From: Cryptomeria japonica
Taxonomy: Eukaryota > Streptophyta > Pinopsida > Cupressales > Cupressaceae
NCBI RefSeq assembly: GCF_030272615.1
Contig: NC_081409.1
Coordinates: 210,101,190 to 210,165,189, forward strand
DNA: 64,000 nucleotides
Reading direction: 5' to 3'
Positions 22,032 through 32,216 of this stretch are shown piece after piece (within the stretch, counting starts at the first letter, position 1; every line of letters starts with the position of its first letter). The notes below the pieces were generated by a model. It was not told the origin of the DNA, did no database searches, and was given only the letters and a program-made list of their open reading frames with translations. The position numbers and the translations under genes are program-made.

Positions 22032-22060
22032 TTTTATAAGAGGAAAATGAAATTAGGGTT
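22032..22060 (-). promoter_or_regulatory. Antisense TATA box with neighbouring telo-box-like word
   Basis: The minus strand reads TTATAAAAGGGG with TATAAAA at 22032-22038. Just upstream (22053-22060) is AACCCTAA, a telo-box-like word found in promoters of many plant housekeeping genes. The site is about 370 bp inside the right LTR, so the antisense gene would use an internal promoter and not the LTR. Confidence 0.55.
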
Positions 22061-22390
22061 CGCTGACTGGACCTGTAATATGGTCGCGGTCTCCCCTATA
22101 CCAAAAAATTTGTAACTTATCGGGAGATGAATCAATTCACAAACATTTTACATGCACGAAATCATACACATCATATGCAACTCATCAAATTAAATCAAAA
22201 TTTTTTATTTTTTTCAAAATATTAATTCATCTCCCGAGTGGGCATCACTATCAAATATCGAATCTGGGGCATCACATCAAATCTGGGGCACGACTGGCAA
22301 ATCAAAAGAACGACACAAAAATTGCATTTGATCATAAATCATGATAAGGCATCATTTTTTTTGAAATAACATGTGCACACACGTCACTTC
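22061..22390. other. E2 stretch before the polypurine tract
   Basis: AT-rich, with a pair of words CTCCCGAGTGGGCATCAC and ATCTGGGGCA repeats near 22230-22290. No coding frame is seen. It would be the upstream region of the antisense promoter. Confidence 0.5.
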
Positions 22391-22404
22391 AAAGAGGGGC
22401 AAAA
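22391..22404 (+). other. E2 polypurine tract
   Basis: AAAGAGGGGCAAAA directly before the right LTR; it primes plus-strand DNA synthesis in this class. One C interrupts the purines. Confidence 0.85.
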
Positions 22405-23865
22405 TGTAGACATATAAAAATGACCATATTCCTAAATGAATATTTTATGTTCATTTCTCTATTTGATTAAATCCAATTTAATTAAGTTATCCACATTCTT
22501 CTATTTAATTAAATAAATTACTCAATTTATTTAAATTAAATTCACTATACCATTATATGAATAAATCATTTTATTCAATTAAATTCCCCCCTATCCACTT
22601 TTAATTAAATTCAAATTTAATTAAATAGTTATCCCAAATTGAATAAATCAAATTTATTTAATTACAACCAAATTGAATAAAATACTTTAAATCCTATTAT
22701 CCCTCCATCCACTTGCAAAATCCCAAACCCCTTTCTAATCCCTTCTAGAATCTTCTAATCACTTCTAATTAACCTAACCCTCCTCTAAATTTTGTCACAT
22801 CCCTAAGCAAAGGGAAGTCACTTCTCAAATGGCTCAAAGTCTTTGATAACCATTAAAGGCTTTCAACCTTCAACCACTAAATGGCTCAAAGTCTTTGATA
22901 ACCATTGAAGGCTTTCAACCTTCAACCACTTAATCCCCAAAGTCTCCAATAACCATTAATGGTTAACTCAAACCCTCCTACATGGTTAAAACATTTGTTT
23001 TGACTCAACCTTCATCCAACTCAAGGGTCTCATCAGGCCTTTAATGCTTTGACCATGATTATCTCTTAATCATTTGCACAAAGATTTATCCTTGGATTAA
23101 CTCTTAATCTAGTGGGTAATCTTAATTTAGACTTGACCCTTAGCCTTTAGATAACCATGAGGTCTTCTCAGGCCTTTAATTCCTCCAACCCCTTCTCTCA
23201 ACCCAATCCTATGTTGACACTTGTCACCATTTCATTGGTGCCAATTGTGCACATGGATCCCCAACTTTCAAACTCAACCCTTGATTAAACCTTTCAATCT
23301 TGACCATCCATTGCCCTGTTTGTGCTATAAATAGAGCTCTCATTCCTCCATTTTCAACAATCATCTTTCAAATTTGAAGCATTACACTTATGCTCAAATT
23401 CTTTCAAGCTTTCATATCATTTTTATGCTCATCATTTATCCTCTTTTAGATCAGAAATTAGACTAATATGCATGTTTAGAATAATTTCTTTATCATTTTA
23501 TCTCAATCATAGACTAAATATAGTATGCTAGGATAGTATTCATACTAATCTCGTTATCTTATCATCTAGTTTATTTCATTTCTAGAATCATACATATCTT
23601 ACAACGCATCTCATACTAAAATCAATCAAAGCATCCCTCGTTCTTGCATTTGCCATCCCTGAACCATTTTGCTTAGTGATCTGAGAGCAAAACATTGGTT
23701 TGAGGGACATTGTGAGATAGAGAACCATGGGACCCTCCTTGGGAAGCTGAGTAATACATCGTTACTCCATAGCTTGCATCAAGAAGTCCTGTGTTTGTGT
23801 GTGGACTAGTTATTTTACAATATTTTCACATATTAAGTTTTATTGACCCACTTTTCCCACATACA
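22405..23865 (+). repeat. E2 right LTR (1461 bp)
   Basis: Pairs with 5631-7101. It begins TGTAGACATA and ends CACATACA. It lacks about 10 bases present in the left LTR near 5915. TATA box copy at 23326-23334. Confidence 0.95.
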
Positions 23866-23870
23866 ATAGG
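23866..23870. repeat. Target-site duplication of E2, right copy (ATAGG)
   Basis: Equal to 5626-5630. Confidence 0.95.
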
Positions 23871-24320
23871 ATCTACCTTAAACATTTGCATTAAATGATT
23901 TTTGTGTCATCTGTACATAATTAGGGTATTTTATTACGTGTTTATTTAAATAAGTACCCACGGGTACATTGTATAGGTGTTACTCTCGAGACCACTGACC
24001 ACCTCTTTTGTCGAGGAAATCATTTTGGAAAGTCTTCCCGTAGCTATCATTAATTCCTCTCGATTACCTTTATAGCCAACATTTTAGTGTCTTACCTCAC
24101 AAGTTTAAAACATTTAGCACCCCAAGGAGTGTGAAATTAATGTGTGCATTTTTCAAAAAGAAATGGTTGCATGGGAAATATACAAGACAAGAAAGATCAT
24201 TCTTCAAACAAAACATTATCTTCTGTGATCCTAGATTGAGAAGAAGGTTATCAACAAGTTGCTGAGGAAGAATTCAGAAAATCATTGAGACAAATTGAGA
24301 AAGGTGACTAAAAGAAAAGG
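23871..24320 (+). other. E1 sequence after the end of integrase
   Basis: The first ten or so codons finish the E1 integrase frame. The rest has no coding frame. In E3 the LTR begins only about 140 bp after integrase, so by analogy the right LTR of E1 could begin here, but I see no confirmed TG edge or polypurine tract. Confidence 0.4.
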
Positions 24321-27300
24321 GTGGCTAGTGAAACTATGGAAGCGGGAGGGCAAGGGACAAGTGCGAACAGTAGCTTTGTCTATTCCAAGATCAATTTTTT
24401 TCAATATTTATCATATGCCTACACTCCCAATGTCCTAGGTCTTATCTTTGATGGAATCTTAGCTATAAATGCTGCCTGGTTCCATACTAATGGAAATATA
24501 GCTTTGGTGACCATTTGTGTAGATAACATTAAGGTCCCAAAGCTCAATTCTAACCCCAAAAATCTTTGAGAGGGTGCACTACAAAGACAACTAAATAGGG
24601 AGGTCAAGAATGACCTGAACTTGATTGCCAACCAGATATGGTATTCTAGGCTTCCTCAATTCATGGTTTGTGCGGTACACCCTTGTCTATAATTTGTTTA
24701 AGTCTCTGTGTCTCCCATTTCAACATGCATTATAGAACCATTCAAGGTACCTACCTCTAGATAATTATTTCACCAGAGGCAAGTCAAAAAATGTTGTGTA
24801 TTCCTACTGGAATGGCTCCATATTGCCAATATAGATTCAAATACTACTCTAAGAGCCAAAAAATGAAGCTAAGTTTCTTTTAGAGAGAGTTTCAACATGC
24901 AAGTGGTGCGAGCAGGGTTCCTGAGTTTCCCATTTCTCATAAATTCTTTCTGCCAAATTTACAGGACATTTTCTTGATGATCAATGACTTTTATTTTTTG
25001 AGTAGATAATGACAAGGAGGTCAAGTAATTCCAAGTCACCTTCAGGTACCAACTCCACCATGAGTCACCCTTCAACATTGATTTTGCATAGGTCATTGCT
25101 GAAAATATCTCGAAGAAATTAGGGAATTTCCCCACTCGATCTATTTTCAAGTATTCATCTATCCTAATGCATGTGCTCTTATACTAGAGCACTAATTTCT
25201 TAAAATGTCAACATGGCCTAAAATTGAAAGTTTTGGAGTGATAAAAACCCTATCACCATTTGGACCCATGTCTTATCCTCTTCCAGTGATTATTATACCT
25301 TCTTGGATTGCATCTTAGTCCTTGCCCTTCAGGATTTCAATTAGGACCTTTCTAGACACTCCTAGAGCTAGAGGGATTGGTTAGAAAAAATTCTATTACA
25401 ACTGAGGTCAAATCTCTTCCTTGTGATTGGTTCTTCAGGGTAGACTTGTCACTTTACTATGGTCCAAGTGCATGAGTTCAAAGATAAGCCTTTCTGATTG
25501 CCTAATTTTGTTACTGATAGAACCTTAGCCCTAGAGGTGTACAAGAATATTGCTACTACAACTTAGATATCAGAGTAGGAGTCAATAAAACCATTCTTTA
25601 TAGACCTCTAGTGGGTTTTAGAGGGATTGTAGTTTAGAAGAGAAAGTTGAAGCCCTATTATATGCAAAATTGGTTCACTTGGGGCTTCACATCATTGCGG
25701 ATCCTTGGCATTATGACCCAAATGGTTATCTAGCTAATTTAGAACCCTTCCAATCCACCATAAACCAAGGCCTTATTAGGAATAGAGGCACAACCCTATG
25801 ACATGTACAAGAGATGTTTTTATTAATCTCTCATACATTCACGAATCTGAGAGGCCTAAGTGGCATAGATTCTACACTATGCTAGATAGTGCAAACCTGA
25901 CAAGGAATATGCCTCCATCAATGAAGGCCATTCTGACCCAACAGGATTGGAATGAGAAAAAGATCGTTGATTTCTAGATCTATCAGCAAGAGATTAAAGA
26001 GATGACCTCACAGGTGGATGATATCGACTTGGATGATGTCTTTGACAAAACATGGGATAAGGAACATTCTTCTCCTGAGAATTCAAGAAATATTGAGGAT
26101 AGAAAGGATGAGGGGGTTTTTATTGTTAGGACAATCCAAATAAATAGAAGGCTAGAGGTAGAGGTTGGAATTAGGTCTCCACCACCTCAGATCGATGCAA
26201 GACCAAGTGATCCTCAAATTGTTATTAAAGACCCAAAGTTGCAATTAGGCAAGGAGAGAGAGCATGAGATTCCCCGAGGAGGAAAAGGGATTGAACAATC
26301 AAAGAAGAAGAAAAGTGTGGAGCACCAGGTAGAGCCTCAGGAGGAGGAAGTTGTTGACGTCCCCTCCCTAATCTTGGTTGTTGAGTAGGTAAGTTTTTCT
26401 TCCCCTCTCCTTTCTTCATCTCATTCTTTGGTATGTTCTCCTGATCATGTAGCAAGTTCAAAATTGGGAGTTAGTGCTTCCCAGAGGGGGCCTTCTGAGC
26501 CACCATTATCCTTTTCTACACCCCCAAGAGTCACCTTTCCCCAGATAATCACACCAGTGGCAATCATAGTTGTTTCCCCTACTTCCCACCCACCTTTTTG
26601 AACTCAAGTTTCTTATCCCCAGGCAACTATAATGATGACTACACCAGCCCAATTGCCTATTTCTTCTACTATGTTTCCCTTAGGTTTTTCATTATTTACA
26701 TAGAGTGCTTTAGTATCCCCAATTTCAACCATGGTTTCACTAGGAATTCTCATATTCTCCCTTGGGGAGTTAAGTTTTTTGAAGTCCCCAAGAATGCAAA
26801 TGGTAGTACCTACTATCCAAATACCTTTTGGTCTTCCCCAAGGTGTGCCCTTTGTAGAATAATTCATTGGCTCTCTCACAGAGTTAGAGAAACAATTCAG
26901 TGTGTCTAGAGAGTACAAAGCCAAGAAGATCCAAAAGAGGAGAGAGAAGGATGTCACCAATTCAACCACATCTCGGATGAACATTTTGTTCAATGAACAG
27001 AAAAACACCCATACTATGGTGCACAGTTTCTTCGAAGTCATCAAGCTAGAGAGGGAGATGTTCTCTAATGACTATAATGCTCATCTTGTGGGAGTTGATC
27101 TTAGTTCTGCTTGCCCCCAAGACAAGGTGGAACAGATTGAGGAGACTAAGAAGGTGGTCACAACTGATTTCTTGAGGCTGAGTTGGAAGTACTCCGAGAT
27201 GGAAAAAAGGCTACAAGATACAAAGGCAAATTTGTACAGGAAAGATGCAGAGATCAAAGTGAAGATTTTTGAGGTTAACGAGCTAAGGAACTGGAGGCTC

Positions 27301-28373
27301 AGCTTGCGACTACCTATTAGGATGAGATCGTAAAAAGGACCCATCTAAATTCTGAGATAAAAGAAAAAGAGAGATTACTTCAAGATCTATAGGAAAGATA
27401 ACAAGAATTGTTGAGGAGGGCCTAGGAAGAACGAAGTGTTCTTTCTAGGGAATTGGCCAAATTACATAACAAATGCTCATAGGTGAATGATGTTAGGGTC
27501 CAGATTGAGAAGCAGCCTGGCAAGAAAATGAAGATAATCTCCCAAAAGTGTCACAGGATGTCCAAACAACACTAGAAGCTAAAAAACAAAGTTGGAGTGC
27601 CATCAAGCCTACACTCTAAGCCAGAGAATAGGAGTTGGGCACACAACACTTTAGTGTTGCATTTGGACCAATTGAGAGAGGAAGTGAAGGAAAAAGAGCT
27701 ACAAATTTCACACTTGCAAGCCATGACCATATCCTCCAGTCAAAAAGCCAACTTCATCCCTGTACTCCAACAACTATATATATCTTATTAGGAGACGATC
27801 AAGGGTGCTCTTTTCTCTCTATGACCGACCTTTTAGTTTATTGTAAATGCTCATGAGTTAGAAAGAAAGGTGTACACAGTGGCCCTAGATTTTTGGAAGG
27901 CATTTCCCTTAAGGCATCTCAGTCCTAGGCCATTATCGAAAAAATGTGCATAATGGATAATGAGGCCTTAATTGTTGTAGGTATCAGTGACAGGAGATTT
28001 GTCGCCAAGAGAGCCAATGAGTTTATTTTATATAATGTGTTTTCTCTCAAGTGTAAGGACACCTTGACAACCCTCCTATGTTTAATAGCCCAAGTGAAGG
28101 GAACTTGATCGATTGATTCAACTAGGACTCCCTTCCCCTATTTTACAAGACAAGATAGTACTAGGTGGCGATCAGATTTGAGACCTATTAGAACAAAGGC
28201 ATCAGGACCAATCCTTCCTACAAGACCTTGAGTTAGTTGCTAGCATTTCTGAAATTGAGCAGATCCTAAATCCTCTCATTGAGCTTCACTTCTAGCTGGA
28301 GGTAGAGCTCCCCGCCTTGGCCAACATCTCTTTTCGAGAAATGATTGCCTTGGAACTTTCTTTCGAAGAATTA
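24321..28373 (+). pseudogene. E1 extra reading frame, decayed; coiled-coil protein of unknown function
   Basis: Coding-like segments follow one another on the + strand: an N-terminal part from 24336 (M-E-A-G-G), a charged part at 26002-26388 ending in E-E-E-V-V-D, a Ser/Pro/Thr-rich linker about 26390-26700, a basic start and heptad-rich coiled coil at 26902-27400 (Y-K-A-K-K-I-Q-K-R-R, then E-M-E-K-R-L), more coiled coil at 27640-27720 (L-R-E-E-V-K-E-K-E-L), and a C-terminal part to 28373, where E4 cuts in. Many stops and at least two frame changes. I do not recognise the family. Position after integrase and the globular-linker-coil plan match the LTR reading frame of E3, so I infer a distant counterpart. 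Confidence 0.45.
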
Positions 28374-28378
28374 CGAAG
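28374..28378. repeat. Target-site duplication of E4, left copy (CGAAG)
   Basis: Equal to 30978-30982; flanks the TG...CA ends of E4. Confidence 0.9.
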
Positions 28379-28888
28379 TGTGAGAATTTGCCAAGATCTA
28401 GAGGCAATGGAAAGCACAAATAAGAGAGAACAAAATGTGACAAGAATAAATTGTATTCCTATCAATGATGCAAAATGTGATCAACTCTATCATCAATATT
28501 TTACAACAATTTCCCATACAAACAAAGTAGATGAGCCTGCTTATATAGGCAAGGCTATATGGATATGTGAGCACACAAACATGACATGTGGCTCAATAAG
28601 AAACAAGGGTAGGTAGGAAATAGGTGTGGGTAGGTAGGAGAAACAATATAATATTCCACATGGGGTGGATCACCCACCGAAGGTGGATTTATCACTCCAC
28701 AATAAGTGGATATTATAAAGTAGTAACAAGATCAACACCATAAAAGGTGGAAATTCTCCTACACACACTATCCCAATGTGGCACAAACACCCAAGTGTCT
28801 CATACCCAAACTACTATTAAATGCATGTACCTAAGTAAACTTAAGTAAAGTGTAATATATCCAAGATGAATAATTATTTACTCCAACA
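28379..28888 (-). repeat. E4 3' LTR (510 bp)
   Basis: + strand TGTGAGAATTTGCC to CTCCAACA. Pairs with 30446-30977; the partner has one additional copy of a GGTAGGTAGGAAATAGGT-like unit, which explains most of the length difference. Confidence 0.9.
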
Positions 28889-28899
28889 CCCCCCCTTAA
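28889..28899 (-). other. E4 polypurine tract
   Basis: Minus strand TTAAGGGGGGG directly before the TG of the 3' LTR. Confidence 0.85.
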
Positions 28900-30430
28900 G
28901 TGCAACTTAGGGGAATGCACTAAAGTCTACAATGCAACTAAACAATGCAAGATAGGTCATGGCTACATGGCCAGGTTAGGTACCCATGTACAAATGCAAA
29001 TGCAATCTCCCACAAATGGAGAAAGAGAGAAAAACCCAAAGGGAAAAAACTCCACCCCAAAAGAGAGATGATGAAAGCACACAATGCTCTCAATGATGAA
29101 TGAGAAGAACAAAACCTCATGTGAGGAAAAATTCCCCCCCCATAAGAGAGAAGAAGAGACCATGAAGCCCCCCTCAATGTTGAATCTCTTGCAAAGATGG
29201 TCCAATGATGATGACCCAAAATACCTCCCCATAAGGAAGAAAGAGAGTCAATGTTGCACCAATAATGTCAAAGTGTGACAAAACAAGGTACCAAGTCGAT
29301 GATGATTAATCACTCACTACAGCAAAATGAAGATCAGTAATGGAGACAACTTGCTTTGAGCATCATCTGGATACTTGTAAATAACATAAATACTGGTACA
29401 ATCCAAGTCTCACAGGAGCCATGCACAAATGTGTACAATCTAAGTCTCAATTGGAGCCATGCACCAAGTCTCACAAGATATTCCTATGTATGTGTACAAG
29501 AGGATTACATCACGTAGTCAGCAGTGACAAGATACAAAGAGGTGTGGCACTTTATGATAGTGCGAGTTACAAAATTGCTCAAGCAAGAGCACACATCATG
29601 ATAAAATATTCAAATGTGGAAACATAAAAATGATGCACCAACAAAGAAGCCCTGTAGAATATTGCAGATGAAGATGCCTCCGAATGGAATTTCACCAAGA
29701 GATATAAATGAACAACTGACCCCCCATAAAAATATCATGTTGGCACTTGCAAATAATTGCAAAGTGGACATGTAATTTCAATGATTACAACTTCTCAAAA
29801 TGAGATATAAGAAGCTTCAACAAATACTGCTAGTGATCTAAGCTAAGATCCAAGAAAAATACAAGTACCAAATAGGCCAAAAAAAGACCAAATACTGAAA
29901 GTACAATTTCTACTCACAATCACTACAAACTAATGACATATTATGAAAGTAGACAAAAAATTATGGACTTAAAAAAAAAACAACACCTGAAAAGGAGTCC
30001 ATATGATCCCAAATGAGGCCTCCAAAGTTGTAAAAATCGGGATTTCATGATTTCCAAAAAACCTATATCCGAAAATAGAAAACTCCTACAACACTGTACA
30101 GATCATGAAATTCTACCCCAAAGCAAAAACAATTGCTTGAAAAAGGAGTCCGGATGAGTGAGATATCACTATTTGAAAATTGCCTGCAAAATTATAATTT
30201 CTGGAAAATTTCCGTCACAGCTTCAAACTTCAAATGCCTCTAGATTTGGCCTCCGAAGTTCGATTTGGATGAAACAAAAGAAAAATCTGACTTTCTTGGA
30301 CCTCCTCAATCCAATGGTGACCTTAGATTTGACCCAACAAGCTCCAATAAAAACCTGCAATAGAAAGCTCCAAAATGCAAACCCTAAATAACATCAAATT
30401 TCTCTCAATTAGCAAACCAATGACACTCTA
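28900..30430 (-). other. E4 internal non-coding region
   Basis: AC-rich and purine-rich tracts on the + strand, with recurring phrases such as GAGCCATGCAC and AAGTCTCA near 29410-29470. No reading frame with a known domain on either strand. Confidence 0.7.
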
Positions 30431-30445
30431 ATGGCTCTGATACCA
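30431..30445 (-). other. E4 primer-binding site (initiator tRNA-Met)
   Basis: Minus strand TGGTATCAGAGCCAT touches the LTR with no gap; TGGTATCAGAGC is the standard plant initiator-Met primer site. Confidence 0.95.
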
Positions 30446-30977
30446 TGTGAGAATTTGCTAAGATCTAGAGGTAGCGGAAAGCACAAATAAGAGAGAACAA
30501 AATGTGACAAGAATAAATTGTATTCCTATCAATGATACAAAATGTGATCAATTGGATCATCAAGATTGTTCAATGATTTCCTGTACAAACAAAGTAGATG
30601 ATCCTGCTTATATAGGGAAGGCTATATGGATATGTGAGTACACAAACATGACATGTGGCTTGATAAGAAACAAGGGTAGGTAGGAAATAGGTCAGGGTAG
30701 GTAGGAAATAGGTGTGGGTAGGTAGGAGAAACAATATAATATTCCACATGAGGTGGATCATCCACCGAAGGTGGACTTATCACTCCACAATAAGTGGATA
30801 TGATAGAGTAGTAACAAGATCAACACCATAAAAGGTGGAAATTCTCCTACACACACTATCCCAATGTGACACAAACACCCAAGTGTCTCATACCCAAACT
30901 ACTATTAAATGCATGTACCTAAGTAAACTTAAGTTAAGTGTAATAATATCCAAAATGAATCATTATTTACACAAACA
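30446..30977 (-). repeat. E4 5' LTR (532 bp)
   Basis: + strand TGTGAGAATTTGCT to ACAAACA, followed by the CGAAG duplication at 30978-30982. Confidence 0.9.
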
Positions 30978-30982
30978 CGAAG

Positions 30983-31263
30983 TCATCAGCCACCCTCAGA
31001 CGTGGACTAGGATTCCCTATAGTTTGCACTTGAGGGGATTTAGTTTCCTCCTCATTTTCATTTTTGAGTGGGCTTTGGGAAAAATAAAAAATTCTTGGTT
31101 CTCTTTCTCCTTGATGGAGAGTCCCTATAAGTCACCAAGCTATGAACGAAAAATTCACAAGTAATTTGTTTTGCACCCCGAGTAGTTTCCTTCTTTGTTT
31201 TGTGTCAAGATTTGGAATTTTGATTGCATTGTGGAACATGGCATTCTCATGAGATTTTATGGT
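30983..31263 (+). pseudogene. E1 fragment between E4 and E3
   Basis: Continuation of the E1 sequence after the E4 duplication. It has several stops in every + frame and no recognised motif. It ends at the E3 insertion. Confidence 0.4.
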
Positions 31264-31268
31264 AGACT
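31264..31268. repeat. Target-site duplication of E3, left copy (AGACT)
   Basis: Right copy at 48383-48387 is AGACC; four of five bases agree and the fifth is a C-to-T difference. Confidence 0.75.
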
Positions 31269-32216
31269 TGTTGGGTCTCAAATCAACAGATTGGATAGGT
31301 TCTATGGAAATGCCAACTCCTATCATCAAACCCTCCAATTGACTTGGCCAACTTATAGAGTGAACCTATTTGGCTACTAACTCTCTCACTTTAGGCTCTA
31401 CAGGACCTAGGCGGGTATACCTACTCACTAGTTGTTTTCAATGACTAGTGCCTTTTATAGAAAATTGAGTATCTTGATCTGACTTCCTCCTATCTCAAAA
31501 TGGCATAAGTTCCTAGGATGGAGATATAGCAGATGAGTTCAAGATTGTTGTTGTAGAAGCTATTTGATCTTTGTGCTTGAAATTTATATGTATACACTAT
31601 CGCTAATTTACTCTATATTTCCTCCTCAGCTACTCCTATTACTTCAAAGTAAAATGTGAACTGATATGGTAATGAGTTGTATTTTATAGATGACCAGTGC
31701 CTCCTTTGCTGTTTGGGCTACAGAGTCTTTATATTTCTTTAGGACTTATTGTGTAAACTTATGAGACAGTTTTTGAACCCACCCCTTTTGGTAAGTCTGT
31801 CAGTTACTGTTTCTTATGAGCTCTATTTTGATGTTTATATAGTAAACCGCTTGAATGAGTTTAACCCTAACTTTAAGAGACCACCCAAGGAAGAATTTAA
31901 GGAACAATTACAATTCACAAATAAATCCTTTTGATACAAATCTACAATATGAAACACAAAACTTCACTAGAAGAACACAAATAGAATTATCTCCTTTAGA
32001 TAATATCACAAGCAACTGCCTGTAGAAAATGCAATAACGCACAACACATACACAAAAGAAAAATAATTGATTATATTATATATTCGCCAAGATAGTACAA
32101 TGGTAAGCCTGAGGCTATGACGTATTTCTTCCATCCTCTTAATATTACAAAAATTCCCTCATTTATATTAGAGTATACAACTTCACCAAGAGGTGTGACT
32201 GTTCAGTACATAACTA

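Larger units (their letters stand above)
5631..23865 (+). mobile_element. E2, complete 18.2 kb Ty3/gypsy element of Tat type
   Basis: The element is bounded by TGTA...TACA LTRs with a perfect 5-bp duplication, a primer-binding site, a polypurine tract and a full gag-PR-RT-RNaseH-aRNaseH-INT order. Archaeal-type RNase H after the ordinary one marks the Tat group (Ogre/Retand and relatives) in current plant classifications. By eye the LTRs differ at about 20-25 substitutions, one 10-base gap and a GT-repeat length change, so it is the youngest large element here for which I compared LTRs. Unusual extras are motif arrays in the leader and near the right end, a G-patch, and an antisense PMD gene. 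Confidence 0.95.
28379..30977 (-). mobile_element. E4, complete 2.6 kb non-coding LTR retrotransposon
   Basis: LTRs of 510 and 532 bp, a primer-binding site fully matching initiator tRNA-Met directly next to the right LTR, a polypurine tract next to the left LTR and a perfect 5-bp duplication show a minus-strand element. The 1557-bp internal part has no gag or pol; open stretches there are short and unrelated. It must use proteins of another element. It is larger than typical TRIM elements and smaller than LARD elements. The 5-bp duplication and tRNA-Met primer fit a Ty1/copia-type helper, but this is inference. Confidence 0.9.
1..31263 (+). mobile_element. E1, old decayed Ty3/gypsy element hosting three later insertions
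   Basis: Pol remnants in the usual order, with an added RNase H before RT, run along 1-5630. At 5630 they are cut by E2, and the sequence resumes at 23866 after a 5-bp duplication (ATAGG). It continues to 28373, is cut again by E4 (duplication CGAAG), resumes at 30978 and is cut by E3 near 31264. The left end lies outside the window and I could not find a right LTR after 48388. Every domain has stops and frame changes, so this is the oldest layer. Its gag and its domain order resemble E3 more than E2, so I place E1 and E3 in one lineage. E1 LTRs are not identified. Confidence 0.75.

Noticed and set aside
26613-27044. Minus-strand 143-codon open frame
   Set aside because: Opposite the coding-like + strand of the E1 additional protein; no motif.
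32083-32115. tRNA-like word GGTAAGCCTGAGGC in the E3 LTR
   Set aside because: No B box or stems; present in both LTRs as ordinary LTR sequence.
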